Assembly: GCA_914767715.1 (NCBI GenBank)
Contig: OU612068.1
Span: 9,114,001-9,178,000 of the forward strand
Direction: 5' to 3'
Length of the DNA: 64,000 nucleotides
Origin: Membranipora membranacea
Lineage: Eukaryota; Bryozoa; Gymnolaemata; Cheilostomatida; Membraniporidae
Shown: in pieces, positions 1-13,700 of the stretch
Numbering within the stretch: position 1 is the stretch's first letter
How the letters are laid out: the number at the start of each line of letters is the position of its first letter
Notes under the pieces: model-generated
Databases searched by the model: none
Seen by the model: the letters and a program-made list of their open reading frames with translations, nothing else
What the model was told of the DNA's origin: nothing
Position numbers and translations under genes: made by a program

Positions 1-205
1 CACCTCTGAACTTTGGGTTGAAACAGTAGGTCATCAAAATGAGGAAGCTGTGAGGTCAGTGATGTATAACTTCATTGGGGTCAGAGTTTTACATGATGGT
101 AAGATAATAATATAATTATGCATACCTGTCTTTTCTAATCAGAAATAGTCATCACCTATGACAGCATCTATGGAAATGAATTAAAATGTTCCTTATTTGA
201 CATAG

Positions 206-1456
206 GTTGAACACGCCTACTCTCGGGCCTGCTTTGGGATCACTGTGGAACATAAAGACTGGAAGATAGTATTCTCAGGTGACACTATGCCATGTGAAAG
301 TGTTATCAAAGCAGGTTGGTGGCAAAAATTCTTGACACACCATTTATTGATATGATATAAAGTAGGCATTAGGCACCAACATCAGGTGTGACAATGAAAA
401 TCTCCATACTTTCTGGTCTGGTCAAAAAGTCGACAGCAATCTCCTTTGTTATCTGGTGTCATTGCTATATATTATTATTGTCTCTAACGGTAGCTATCTC
501 TTTAAGTTAGTTTCATAGATGTTCAGACTGTCAATAACTTTTTTTACTGTGTCTTTAAACGTGAAGTATTCATTAAACCGATGATGTATTTATTTTACAG
601 CGCAGGGAGCAGATCTACTGATACATGAGGGTACAATGGGTGACTCTCTGGTAGAAGACGCCAAACTGAAGACACATTCTACAGTATCTCAGGCTATAGA
701 TGTGGGCAAAAAAAGTAACGCAAAGTTTACACTTCTAACACATTTCAGTAACAGATATCCTAAATTTCCTGACAGAACTCAACAGTTGATGGAGTCTAAC
801 AATGTGGGGATAGCCTTTGACAATGTTGTAGTAAGTCTATATTATCATATTATGAGTTGTATCTTAGGTTTTCTTCGTTAATAGGCATTGAGGCACTGAA
901 GCTGTGAATATTTGCCCTTTGAATAAGTTTCCCAACCACATCTTCAAATATTATAACTTCTTTAAATGAACCATTTTGTGCACTGTCATTTCTGTTGGAT
1001 ATGGCAATGTTCAATGACAATTTGTGAATGCAAGATATCTGGTTCATCCGGTTGACGACCATAGCATCCACAAGATCACCGTAACAGAATGAATTTGATA
1101 ATGAAAATGGGGGAAATGACATAAATACCTAAGGCATATTTGCTCACAAATAATGTTTACGTTCACAGTTTAGACTGAGGGATTTACCAAACCTGACAAT
1201 GGATAGCCTGTGGGACTGCCTATCAGCCATGTATCCGAGGTACGCAGACTCAAACGCCGTACGACAGGAGCAGATAAAGGGTCTTAAAGAAGAGGGAGTA
1301 AAACCCGCGGAGATTGTTAAGATTATGAATAAGCGAGCTCTAGACAATGAAGTGTATATCAGCAAACGGCGTGCCCTTGCAAAGCCCGAGCTAACAGCTA
1401 ACAGTGATAAAACGGAACAAGATGGCACTAAGGTGGCTACTGGTGCTGTGTCATGA
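206..1456 (+). CDS. ELAC2: Zinc phosphodiesterase ELAC2 (tRNase Z long form), 3' part
   Basis: This enzyme removes 3' trailers from precursor tRNAs in nucleus and mitochondria. Exons read here are 206-314, 601-830 and 1169-1456, with phases that join cleanly and TGA at 1454-1456. The spliced protein carries hallmarks of the C-terminal metallo-beta-lactamase half: FSGDTMPCESVIKA, then LLIHEGT, the KTHSTVSQAI segment and the LTHFSNRYP motif that supplies zinc ligands, followed by VGIAFDNVV. The last exon encodes a charged helical tail rich in Lys and Glu, as in animal ELAC2. The 5' part lies outside the window. Bases 1-98 contain an open segment before a good donor (G|GTAAGA), but its phase does not join to 206, so I left it out. 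An AATAAA follows at about 1647. The identification is firm; the upstream boundary is not. Confidence 0.9.
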
Positions 1457-2696
1457 GATACCTCATTCTGCTGGACCATGGAATCAAACCGAACAGGATC
1501 TGAGTGAGAAGGCTGCCAGAACGGCCAGAGATGGTACACAGGGCTGCTACCAGCCATCTTGACAAGTTTGTCAGGTTCATATGTTGCTGCTCTCAGCAAA
1601 GCCTCTTATTTCTTGATGCTAAGTTGGCTTTTTTATCTACCATTGCAATAAAACGAGCTGCTACTGGTTGTGAACAGTGAGAATATGCATTCATGAGGTG
1701 AAATATTGTTTTTTTCCATAGCATTTGTAAATTGAGCCTCTGTTCAAAGCCTGAGGTAAAACCTTTGATGATGGTTGCCCTTTGGGTAAAATAACTGTAC
1801 ACAAATTGTTGGACGTTTTTAGTCACTCTCGGCAATGAACTAAAATGTTGCAATTTCCGTTTCCATTTTTTCTAGTTTCATACGTTACACATTAATAAAT
1901 CAATGCTTATAAGTACTTTAAACGTGTGTTGGCAACCTAGGAATCTTTTGCTGGCTGCTCTTCAAAAAGAAAAACCACCATTACAATCTTTATGAGAATT
2001 TACGTTAACCTCTACCATGAATTTTGATTTTTGAAGGACAAGTATCCTTTGGATGTGACAGCATAACAGAGAGCAGGTAATTTTCTGTTAGTGGTGTAAT
2101 TGAAAATTTTACTTCATCATTTTGGCGAAATAAAGGAACACGCTATAAGACTGCATAGATCTGTATGCAAACTGGTAAAAATACAAAATAAATTCTGACA
2201 TTTCATAATCTAAATGCATGATTTACAACAAAATTTGTATCGCTATACGTGTATGTCCAATTTGACAACAAGCAGCATACCTGTACAGGTAAGGTAAAAT
2301 AAAACATTCCAAGCAATCTAAATAGCTTGATAAAACATAAATGATAGCATTAAATTCCCTGATGTTAAAAATGTACAAAACACTGGAAGTGAGCAGGCCT
2401 CCTCTGAAAACAGATAGAGCTGCCAACTGTACAGGGTCCATGAATTGAGGTTAAAAAAATTGGTACAGGGGTTTAACTTACCCTGTACTTGCTAATCGGA
2501 AGACCACATGTAGTATTGGCGTCAATACCATACCTTATAGTGCTAAGAATTTACCTGGCCTAATTTCTGCTGTCAAAAACTTTGTACAAAAAAAAAGATA
2601 ATAAAAAAAAAGAATATACAAATTATAAATTTGGGGTTATTTGAAGATCAGTGTTATGAGCGGTAAAGAGTTCATCTGTAGAGAACTGACTGGTAA
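1457..2696. other. Convergent intergenic region
   Basis: This is the spacer between the ELAC2 stop (+) and the PIDD-like stop (-). It should hold both 3' UTRs. An AATAAA for ELAC2 lies at about 1647-1652. The open minus-strand frames here (for example 1144-1599) run antisense to the ELAC2 last exon and show no recognisable protein. No RNA gene or clear repeat was seen. Confidence 0.6.
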
Positions 2697-5600
2697 CTAC
2701 TTAGGAGATCTGGGTGCTACACAATGAGAGGTAGCTACAGAATTAAGGCCACTATCACAGAGAGCCTCATATAAACATCCGCATACACACTTCTGTGGAA
2801 ACCGCTCCTTCCATTTCAGTAACATCTGATAGGAACACTCCCTCATATCCTTGTGGGCGTGTTCTACTTGGTTTAAATCTTCCTCGGGAACCTCAAGGTT
2901 TCTTCCCAAAGACTTCCAATGATTGTTAATAAACTGTGATATCTTCCATAGCTCTGAGGTACCGAGTGGCTGCAAACGACAAATAATTTATCAAACCATT
3001 CAATGTTTATTTGTTTATAGGATTTTGTTAAATTTGTTATCTGGAAAAATAAGGTTCTTATGATAATGTAAACTATTGGTGATTGCACAAAGCAATAGGG
3101 AGAGACTGAAAGATCTATACTAACTGTACTTCATATAGTTATTTTTCCTCTGAAGCTACATACTTGGCAGGAGCTTTACGAAAACGAAACAATGGTTTAG
3201 GGGTCTTTAAACTGTAAACTATGGTTGACTCCTTGATATTGAATTGTGATTTCCTCAATTATGAATCAACAACTATCATGTGATAATACTCACATGTTTG
3301 GAGTTTCTTGCTTGAGCCTCGTCGAGCTGCATTGAGGGATAGCTGGAGGCAGCACTCTCTGATCCGTCTGACCGATGTCTCTTACCACCACTGTGATAAT
3401 CAGCAGATCCATAACCTCCTCCGCTCACATAGGATCTCTTCTTACGTGACGGTGTACTAGAGTAACTCGCTCCTGTAGTCAGAATAATAAACAACCGGTG
3501 AGAAGCGGTAAAACAAAAGTTGTGAGGGGAATGTCTATTTAGGTGCACTTTGTCAAGTCTGTGTTGGGTAGTAATTTAGTTATCTCCCTCATAGGTTCAA
3601 ATTGAATGGCCACACACACAAGTCGAAGCATAACATGTGTGGATTAAAATATTCTGGCCATCCAAGAGTTGCCCACTCCTTCATATTGAATTTGCAGGAG
3701 AAGATAGCTTTCATCTAGATTCATCGAGAATCTAGATCACAATAATAATTATTATTTGCAAGCGCAATGCATTGCTAAGAGTCTACAGTGGCTTAATGTT
3801 CACGCAGCAAGTTTTTGGTTCGAGAGTGTAAAAATAAAAGCTTTCAAATGTTTTCTAGTGTCTGCTTCAACTTGTAGCCAACACATGAGCACGGTGTGGC
3901 AATGAGCTATCTCACAACCTCTCATCATGTCATACCTGGTGAGTTGGTAGTATCACTCTCATCCCCGCTGGTGTTTCTAAATCCTGACGTTCCTGCACCT
4001 GATCTATTGAACCCTAACCCTCCTATATGTGATGATGTAGATGACCCTTCACCCGGTATCCTCAGACCTCGCCCGACAGAATATAATGCCTGAACAAACT
4101 CATCTGGTGTCCCTAAAATCAGTCATATAGCAATAAGTATATAAGTATTATATATATATATATATTCATATGTATATTATATTATATTTACGTATATTAT
4201 GTAATTCGCTTCTTACCAGTATACTCAAGCTCCACACACAAAAATGCTCAATCATCATTGAGACATAATAACAACTAAACTACGACATGGTAGATGATAG
4301 ATTTACCATAAGTATGGAAAGCCCTATAGTGCCCTCTGCAGGTAAAACTTGTTACAAAATTTCAATGGAATTATGTCATATTTCTAATTATGAATAATTT
4401 ATTTCACAAATAATTCTCAATTAATGTATTTTTTTCATTGGAATGGTTGATCCTAAAACTATTGTTATCATAAATTAAACTTCACATGGTTAGATTTTAA
4501 AAAGCTATTTTTGATATTTTTCTAATCCCGACCAATTTGTGTTATAGAGTTTTACCAGCAGAGGGCATTATACTGGGGAACAACAAAATATAACCTCATG
4601 TAATATGACATACCTCCTCTCGCCTGAAATACACCCATAATGAGAGCAAATGGATCATTAGTAGAGCCGAGCTTATCTTTTATCTCCCTTTTAGTGAAGC
4701 CGAGATGCTTTGCAAAATCCTTCCAGTTTTCATCAGTAGTTACTCCGAGCATACCTAGAATGAATCGATACATATTATGAAATATTTCTTCAAGTTTCAT
4801 AGGAATTAAATCACAAAGAGCCTTTTCCAAGATCAGCAGATTCCAACTGAGGCAAAATATTTGATTTGCAGAGTAAAATATTGGAAGTTGTCTTAACCAT
4901 CAGCATGGTTTGACAACTCAGATGTCTAGTTCATATCATCAGGGAATTTGGGACCGAAACTCCTGGATATCATAGAACCTTATGATCACATATTTAGAAA
5001 ATTGAGATATATCAATACGTTCTTATCTCAAAATGTTCCTGTAAATGAGAATAAAGACTAAATAGAACACTTTTGTTTGGCTTACTTGCGAGTTCTCTTG
5101 TGGCCATTAGGGACCAGCCATCAGTGTTATCGTACTGAAACTCTCCTTCATTCCCACATTTAGTCAGATTGAACTCAAATATATTCTCATTAAAACCATC
5201 AAGCTTCCGCTCCACTAGACATTTACCAAACACTCCTTTCTTCACAGGCTCACCCTACAAAGGAGAAGGCAAAGACCTGGGATTAGTAAATCTAACCTTT
5301 GTCATGTGATATTAATCTAAATTATAAGCAATTAATTATAATTAAAGGTGAAGGGGGGATCTCTAGTAATTTAGGTATTTGGGGACATTTGAATACAACA
5401 AAGGTAGAACAATATATCGACAGATCAACTACCAACAGTCAGTTGTTGATGCCTGCCAAACACAAATTATTGGCCAGTTTTTCTGTATGTACGTACCTGA
5501 GTAAATCATTTCAACACATCTATAATTCTAATGCACAACAAGCAGCATGCAAAAGAAATCTCACCTTATAAACGCATGCAAATTGTTTTTCAAACTCCAT

Positions 5601-8600
5601 ACCATGGAAGTCAGATTCTACTTTTTGAAGCAAACTGTCTTCACCGTGTAACACATCAGCCTCAAAATCGTTAGAGACTAGTCGAATCATAATAGCACCT
5701 GCAACATTGAAAAACAGTGAGGTGGTAAGTAGCATCATCAGATGCAGATAATTTCTACGTAGTTAGAATAAAAATATGTGCAGTGAGTGGTGCGATGAGA
5801 AACATAGATTTAATTTCAGTGAATGGTATTCTCTTGTCTCACCTTAATAACACTGAGAATGACCTTACAGATGTCTGAAAGGTTTCTTTTTCGCATCAGT
5901 TGGTTTAGGCAGCATTGCTGTTGTAAAATATTGTTTGTTTAAGAAATTATGGGCAAGGTGATGAAGCTATATAAACATTACGTTTAATAACACAAAAGAC
6001 TCAGAACACTTATTTGAAAACAAACAACATAAAATGTAAGAGCTTTGTAACGCTTCAATACAAGCTTGTAACTAAGCTACAATTGTATTCTATTGACTGA
6101 TCGATAGTGACTTTCTAACATGAGTGAGAGCGACCCCTGTTCATTTGTCAGCAAAAGAAATATTGTGACTTCTGCAGCAAGTGGTGAAATACTAAATCAC
6201 TATTTTTTTGCTTACTGGAAATTTTTGCGATGTTGGTTACATATTTTTGAACAATGATTTGAAGTGGTACAATAAAATTTGCCTACTGGTACATCATAGT
6301 CCCTAACTCCTTGGATACACCAAGTGGATACCTGACTGTTTTTAACTGATGGGTAGGGCCAGAGATACTGATTACAGTTGTAGGGATAACCTGACCAGGT
6401 AATTGTAGTAAGTAGTAAAAGGTACCATATGAATATTGGATACCTCTTACTATTACTACGCATTCCATGTGGTAATCATAACCAGGCCACAATTATTTGT
6501 AGAGTAGGGATTAACTTCATTGTGTATTCAGAATGATAAACTGCAATGAATCATCTAACAAGGTCAATTATTGCTCACACACATTTTTACTACACAGGAA
6601 GTTTCAATAAAAGCCTAGATCAAAATATCACTGGGAGTATCAAACAAATCAATAAAAATCTGTACTTGTGCTAAAATACTTGTTATCAGAGTCTGATGAG
6701 ATGTTGTAATCACTGACTCTGACTTTGTTATTTTGTTGACAAACAAAGTCAGTGAACTTCTGGGTATGTTAGCTTTTGACATACAAATACTGATATTTAC
6801 AACTTTGCCATGCAAAAGATAAGCGTGTGAGAAGCAGATTTGTTAATTGCGATGACTTGTATATAATTTTATGGTATTTAGCGGCTTACCTGGTCTAACA
6901 AACTTTGGTTTCAGACTGCCTCCAACTCTGTGTTTATAGTTACCAACTTCTGGTAATTTCTTATCACTCCGGAAACAAATAATCTATAACATGAGCAAGC
7001 ACAGATTGATTTTCTCAACTACGATGTCTTCACAACCCGATAAATTCCTAAACATGACCCAATAAAACCTCAAATACAACTATGTGATCAGAACTGAACT
7101 ATGTTAGGTATATTCCTGGAAAAAAAAACACTATTCCTGTTGTTTTTCTGTAATCATACTCTGAAGTTGTAGGCAGAACTGACAAATATTAATCAAATAC
7201 CAGAATTTTAATGAGCTATTGCTCTCAAGTATACCTAAAGTATTTTGCGTCATAACAAAGTGATTAGCAATCACACAGCTGTCAAAATAATCCAGGCAGC
7301 CAAGCTCATAAACACAGAGGACAGATCACAGATATAAACCCACTCACCTCAAGTCCAAAACTCCTTGTGTCGGACGTCTCATCCATCATAGCTGAGCACA
7401 TCATGGCAAATCTAATATATGGATAAAAATAAGATACTCCCACTTTGGCACCATGCACAGTAGACGATAAAATATCCCAGACAGCTTTATACCAGGAGAA
7501 ATGTCGTACTGGGAACACCATAACATGGCTCCCGTCCGGCTCCTGCTTAATCTCATAATCCACATGGCAGGGTTCCCAACAGATGGGTTCTTTCTCCCCC
7601 GTCGGAGAGTGATATATTGTCAATGATTGCTTCGGATCTTTACCGAACTTCCGCATGATTTCTCCGCAATCCGGGATCGGCAACTGCACGATGACATCTC
7701 GATCAAATGTTACACCGTGCGGTCCTAACATCACTATAGGTGTGGCTAAGGCACTACTGTCACTATCAGTGTTTACTTCTGACTCTGGTACGTCAGGATC
7801 ATCAGCGTAGAATACTTTTATATGAGCGTCAAAGTCTTCAGAAGAGCTATTTACAGGAAAGTGGAGTTGTACCCCCTTCACATCTGGTACTTGTACAGTA
7901 GTCTCCTCCATGACTGAGACAGGCTGACGTACCTCAGGATATGGGCAGGACACTATGGCTGTGTAGAGACTGAAGTGCCATGCCCTAATCATAACCTGAA
8001 ATGAAAAATAATACTTATTATGTCGCTATCACAAATAAACACAGATCGCAAATTACATCTTATTTTTCAAACCAAGGAGATGTTTCAAAGGTTATAATAA
8101 CATCTCATATGTGCGCCAAAAGTTTACCAGCATTTTTGCAGGAAAATTATAAGTACTACCAATGACAATTATTCAGTAATACCAATGACAAGTATTCAGT
8201 ATCATTGGTAATACACTGGGTATGTATAATGGTGTATACCCATACCTTGTTTTCTGTAGGTATATAGTGGTAATGACTCTTTGGTAAAGGTTTCCAGTCA
8301 GGTATCTCACCCTCCCTTGTATCACTGCAAAGACATACTATCCTATCAGGGTCCTCAATATGAGCTCCTAGTGGTAGGTAGATTAGTGCAGGCTCATCGT
8401 CGTAAAACTTTGCTCCATGAGGTCCCAGAGATACAACCTAAAACCAGTCACCGTTTGTTAAATTATTGTGGTTGTATTCGGAGCCACCTGTACTGCCACA
8501 TTTACTAGGCGAGATTCTATCACACAGTATATATGCTGGTAGGCTGTTTATAGAGCAAAAGTAAAATGTTAGTAGGGGTTGTGTTAGAAATTTATTACTG

Positions 8601-10702
8601 TAAAATGATCCAAGTGTACAAAATAGGAATCACAAAATGACTAAACTAAGTGACCCAAGCTATTACCTGGCTAGCATGCATGGTGGTACGCTCTGTCAGT
8701 ACTGGAGTATAATATAAATCCTCCACTACATTCAGACCAAATTCATCTGGTGTGTAAGCATTTATGTTGTGGCCGGGTATTAATGCAGTGACTCGCTTAT
8801 ATTTGAGCATTCTCGAGTGATCCGGCAGTGTTTTACCATATCTAGAAAACGATGAGCGTGAAAATTAGCTGGAAGAAAATGTAATCTTGGATTCAGAATA
8901 AATGCATTGATAAGTATGAGTCATGTTTTAACAGCGTGATGCACGCTAGTAAGGTTAATTAATAAGCAGAATAAAACATAAAATAATATCTCTCTCAGCG
9001 GGAACACTGAGACTCGATGTTTGTTGGCTACAGATTTCGAATATGAATTTCGTGTTCAGTAAGGATGAAAATAAACCAGTAAATGCCTCCATCGAAGTTA
9101 TATGAATAAACCCTACTACAAAGGAATATTTTTTGTTTATCAAAAAAGCTCTGAAACTGTTGTTGTGAAGGTTTGGTGCTCATTATTGCAAATAAAAATA
9201 GTGGTATTGATATATCTCAAGATACACATACCTCTCAAAATAGCTGTCATCATCATCCGAGTCGGTGCTAGTCGTGTGTCTGAGTGTGCTCAGATCCTCA
9301 TAATTAGGGGTAGAATCGTCTGACCCTACAGATAATTCACTGTCACTGTTATAGTCTCCGTGACAGCTTGAAGAGTCAGTCCATGTTCTCACAGAGTTAC
9401 AGCCACGGGCGTCCCCCACACCACCCGATCCAGAGCAGGTACATGTACCATAATCACTGGTACCGGAGTACTTGGCAGGTGATAGATTATTGGCTGATAC
9501 TTTAGAGTCGTCTGACCCATCACCAATCTGTAATTCAAAGGTACTTAGAGCATACAAGAAAAGTATTTTATCAGTTTGGAGCATCAGTTTGTGATGCTAG
9601 CTACATCTTAAAAGAGATTTGTTACTCTAACGAAAAAATTCGAGAATCATTTGGAGTTGCTCTCCCCAAGTGCACAACACATAATGACAGCCTAAATTTA
9701 CTTGTTTTATAGGTTTTAGGGTACACACAAACTTCAAACTCTGAGAAAAAGTCGTTAACAATGTAAAGGAAAGTTGCTGAATGTTATGCTATTACCGTGA
9801 GAGAACGCAGAAATCTGTCGATTGTACACGTTTGACATTTCTTCCAGTCACTAGCCGAACTGTTCGATGCGGAATACTTTCTCAACATTTGCAGACCTTG
9901 AAAATAAAACACCAATAATAGTCTGATACTCATATGAGATCATTATTGAAAACTGGCGGGGAACAGATGAGATTGTAGTTTTTAGGAAACTCCTTCGTAT
10001 CAGTAATATCACTTGCTTACTACACCTAACGCCATGGTGGCACCAGGGAAATTGTCACAAACTCCTTGGTGTCACACAGACATACCAACTCTGATAGGAG
10101 TTATTCAGTGATGGTTGAACATACTTCTATGCCAAGAACATCTTAGGATATGGCGGTTGATATATCTGGCACATGAATAATTGAATCATATTATTATTCC
10201 AAAAAGAGTTGTGCTCACCTTGTACAAGAATGTCTCGAGGAACATTTTGGATGGGGTTCTTTGAAACATGCAGCTGCTCCAATTTACAAGAGTGAGTCAG
10301 AGATTCTGGCAGATGACGTATTCTATTCCCGCTCAGATTGACTGCTCTCAGCTCATGAAGCTTTGATAAATAATCCGGTATCTCTTTGATTTGATTGTGA
10401 GCAACATCCAAAGTTGTTAACGAATGTAATCCGTTTATTTCTGCTGCAAGCTCCTGCAAAATGTTGTTTCGTGCACACAGAGTTTTGAGATTCTTCAGTC
10501 TCCCGATACCGGACAGGTCCGGCAGCCTGTTGAAGCTAATGTCTATCGCAACAATTTTGAATTGAAATGGTTCCACCAATAACTGAGGAGGTAGAGATGA
10601 TATATATAATCCACGAAGCTCGATACAAGGTTTCTTCCAATGTCGGGCCTCAGCTAAGCGTCTTAAAATTTGATCTTGTTCTCTCATAGCAATCTGCAAC
10701 AT
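2697..10702 (-). CDS. PIDD1-like: PIDD1-like protein: LRR, ZU5, ZU5, UPA and two Death domains
   Basis: The PIDD family are cytoplasmic/nuclear death-domain scaffolds that self-cleave and assemble caspase-2 or RIP1 platforms. Thirteen exons join in frame to about 1,020 aa: 10219-10702, 9796-9896, 9232-9527, 8667-8841, 8246-8437, 7348-7995, 6890-6983, 5565-5698, 5086-5254, 4614-4754, 3936-4112, 3294-3472 and 2697-2969. Order: leucine-rich repeats (about residues 25-165), an acidic Ser-rich linker, ZU5-1 (VSLGPHGAKFYDDE), ZU5-2 (VMLGPHGVTFDRDV), UPA, Death domain 1 (ENWKDFAKHLGFTKREI), a basic Ser/Gly linker (SRKKRS, GKRHRS), and Death domain 2 (LWKISQFINNHWKSLGRNL) at the end. Both ZU5 units end in HFS, at 7969-7977 and 7495-7503, 158 residues apart; human PIDD cleaves at two such sites. 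Known PIDD1 has one Death domain, so the second is odd. The first ATG could also be the internal one at 10686, since TTGCAG just before it could be an acceptor. Confidence 0.88.
5699..6889 (-). other. Largest intron of the PIDD-like gene
   Basis: This 1.2-kb intron separates the two UPA exons. Overlapping short frames at 6212-6492 and 6615-6815 have no family resemblance and no usable splice context. I see nothing else here. Confidence 0.6.
8155..8216. repeat. Short tandem and inverted repeat in a PIDD-like intron
   Basis: Two head-to-tail copies of TACCAATGACAA(T/G)TATTCAGTA are followed by an inverted ATCATTGGTA. This lies in the intron between exons 8246-8437 and 7348-7995. It looks like local duplication with no coding content. 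Confidence 0.6.
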
Positions 10703-13700
10703 AGTAGGGTTGAATTTGAAACAACAGTTTTTGAAAACTACACAACTACCACAAATTCACCTTTGTAAAAATACATTAGGCCTATTCGCTTTCGTAGTTG
10801 ATTAATGCAAGCAAAAATATATATACCTCTTTAATTGTTGTGGTGGTAAGTGTGATGGTTTTCTGTAGGATAGTTTTATGCTAGAATAAATCAACAATGA
10901 TCTTGGGCAACAGGTCCAGGCGCTTAACACGCTCAGACTCGCGCATAAAGTCAGCACAATACCACTTTTTTATCTCACAAATTGAATGGTTAAGAGAAGA
11001 GGTGATACCATGGCATAGAGCAAATTTAATAGGGAGATAATTGGCATTTCCATGCATGCAATGGAATGGAGCCACAACATCTACGTAAGCCTTTTTCTTT
11101 CAGATTGCAGCAAACTGAACTGATTCAGACAGTAATTATAATAATTGATAAGTTTATATATACTAACTATGGATATCAGCTACCCCAATTCACTACGCAA
11201 AATCATCAACCAACTTGACTTGGAGAAGTGCTACTATACTCCTGCAGGGAGAATTCTCCCTGACTCCTGTGACCAATCTGTTACACTTATAAGTCAGACA
11301 AAACTAGTAAGTAAGTACAGTACTGAGTACTAGCTAGACTAGTCAAACCACAGGCTCTGGTTAGGCAATGAGTGAGCGGGCTGTCTGTGAACCGGTACTC
11401 ACAGCAGTATTAGCAGTAAGTTAGACTAGTAGTAACGGTGATGAGTAAGTTCTACATAGTACAGACAACAAGTAGTACAGTAGTAGAGCAAGGAGTAGAG
11501 TGGAGTACTATGAGTATGTATAAGTGGGGTAGAGACAACAACAATTGAACTAGGACTGGGGTAATACTTACTTTACTAGTTAGTTATCTTTGTTTCTAAA
11601 TATGACTGGTGTCAACAAATAAAGTACATACCTGCATGAAATTACCTAAGTCTCACTGGATAAGCCCTATAGAGTGGGATTCCATTGTTTTCTTATAATT
11701 TAAAGAAATCTTTATCAGTGAGTAAACAAGCACAAAAATGTGAGTACTATACAAATCCAGGCTCACTCAGCAACTGGCCTAACAAGTTAATCACCGGATA
11801 TGACCTAAATATAGTGCCCCCTATTGCTAGATTTAAAATCCTGGGTCCACATTTATCACATGTTTTGGCTGACTATAAGTTGTATCAGCTTAAAAATTAC
11901 TATGTCATATGGTAGGTATAACCCCATGGGTGTTTTACCACAATCAATTTAGACTAAATATGTATCATGAGATGATGTGGAGAGGAAAAACCATTTGACT
12001 GCAAAGAGAGACAACTCCCTACTTATTCGCGCCAAGGACATGTTGGGCATGTCTGTGGATTGCGGAGTTGTCCACTTGTGGGATTTCAGGGGAGACAACT
12101 ACCACAAACGGCTATTTTATCTCATTTGATGGGAATCAGTACCATTTTTAGATCAATATTATAAAACGAAATCCAGTTTTTGGTTTGAGTTCATGAACTA
12201 TGCCATTTTTTACTTTATTTGAAAATTAAATTAAATGAACAGACATAAGTGCTCAAACAGTCAGTTAACTACTAGATTCTGTAAAATATACGTATTGTAA
12301 AAAATAGTTATCAGCCAACTGTTAGTCCCAACTCCCGACGGTCACTAATTGCTTGCTTTACTATATGTTTCGTCTTTCAAACCTTTTTCGACCAATGAAC
12401 CAATGAGAGGTAGTTTATTGTTTTGACAATCAAGATGGAGTTCATTGGTAATTTTCACCACGAGAGATGAAAACGATGCAATTTTGCCCAAATTAACTAT
12501 AAGCAGAGGTCAGCTTTACGCTTCTTTTAAATGTGTCAATTTTTTCCTAATGAACCAAAAACGAGTCAGCGGCTGTTTGTCTTAACTCTATGTGTTTGGG
12601 AAGGACGCATCACAGTTGGGTTGTCTTATTACTTTAACCTTCATACTTTGACAAGAGGGAAATGTGCTGCAACACAATAATAATTAATAATAAATAATAA
12701 GCAATATGCTGCCATTAAAAATGATAATACTGTTCTGAATGGGTGCTAAAAACCATCTATGGCGACAGGTGTTGTAAGACATGTGGCAGGTGCTATACGG
12801 AACATGTCTTCAAGCACTCAAGGCCTATAAACCATTGTTCTTGGTGATGTAGGGGTCGCAGGAGTAAGACATATCCCACTTGTATAATAATTTTTGTTAA
12901 ATGACTTCCAGCCTCAGAGACTTTTTACTCCTATTTTAAGCCATGTATGTTACACTGTATCATTTTTAATATCATGAACATCAGTATTTAACACCTTTTT
13001 TTACAGAATATATCATGTAAGTGATAGAAATAAAATCAATCAATCATACAGCACCCGCCACACCTCTCAGAACACTCGAGTGTTGGATTAGACTACGTAC
13101 CTAAAATATGTCTTAGACTGCAACATGGGCTGTACCAACAGATCCTCCGCTATGATGCTTTCATAAAACTGGCTACTGCCCATACAGAACCTACTTTTCT
13201 GTAATTCAAATGGCTAAACCACTCTTGAAAAGTTGTCCTCTTTTTTAACATGATTGGGTAACCCCGTACCATAGCGGGAAGTTTGAGTTAGAGTTACCAC
13301 GTTTCTATCGTTTCATCATGAACTTCCATCTGGTATTAATCATAGCTACCCAATTATCAGACAAACTTTATGCTGAATACCAAAAGATAAATGTAGCCGA
13401 GGAAAGCGGGACAATAGCCTTCGGTCCTCAAAGGAAGACGCACCTTCTTAGTTCATCTACCATATGGCAATTTGAGATAATATTGTGTTGGTGATCACAT
13501 CTTTTCAAAACTGTACCATTTTCATTTGACACTAAAATTATATCTCCTGAGGGGTTTCAAAAGCTGCTGCCATTAACGATTAAACAACTCCCAGAACCTG
13601 TAACCTGTAGGACATTGTATATTTTGCATTGTGCAATCCTATTTACTCTACATACTTAAAACTCTATATCAAAGTTCCTTCTGGCAGCAGATGGAAATTT

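Noticed and set aside
1-98. Possible preceding ELAC2 exon with donor G|GTAAGA
   Set aside because: Its open frame does not join in phase to the exon at 206, and the peptide is not recognisable as ELAC2.
1144-1599. 151-aa minus-strand ORF
   Set aside because: It is antisense to the ELAC2 last exon, with no domain or splice support.
3896-4093. Plus-strand 65-aa ORF
   Set aside because: It is the complement of the Death-domain linker exon 3936-4112 of the PIDD-like gene.
6212-6492. Overlapping minus ORFs in a PIDD-like intron
   Set aside because: They lie in the middle of an intron whose flanking exons join in phase without them; composition is not protein-like.
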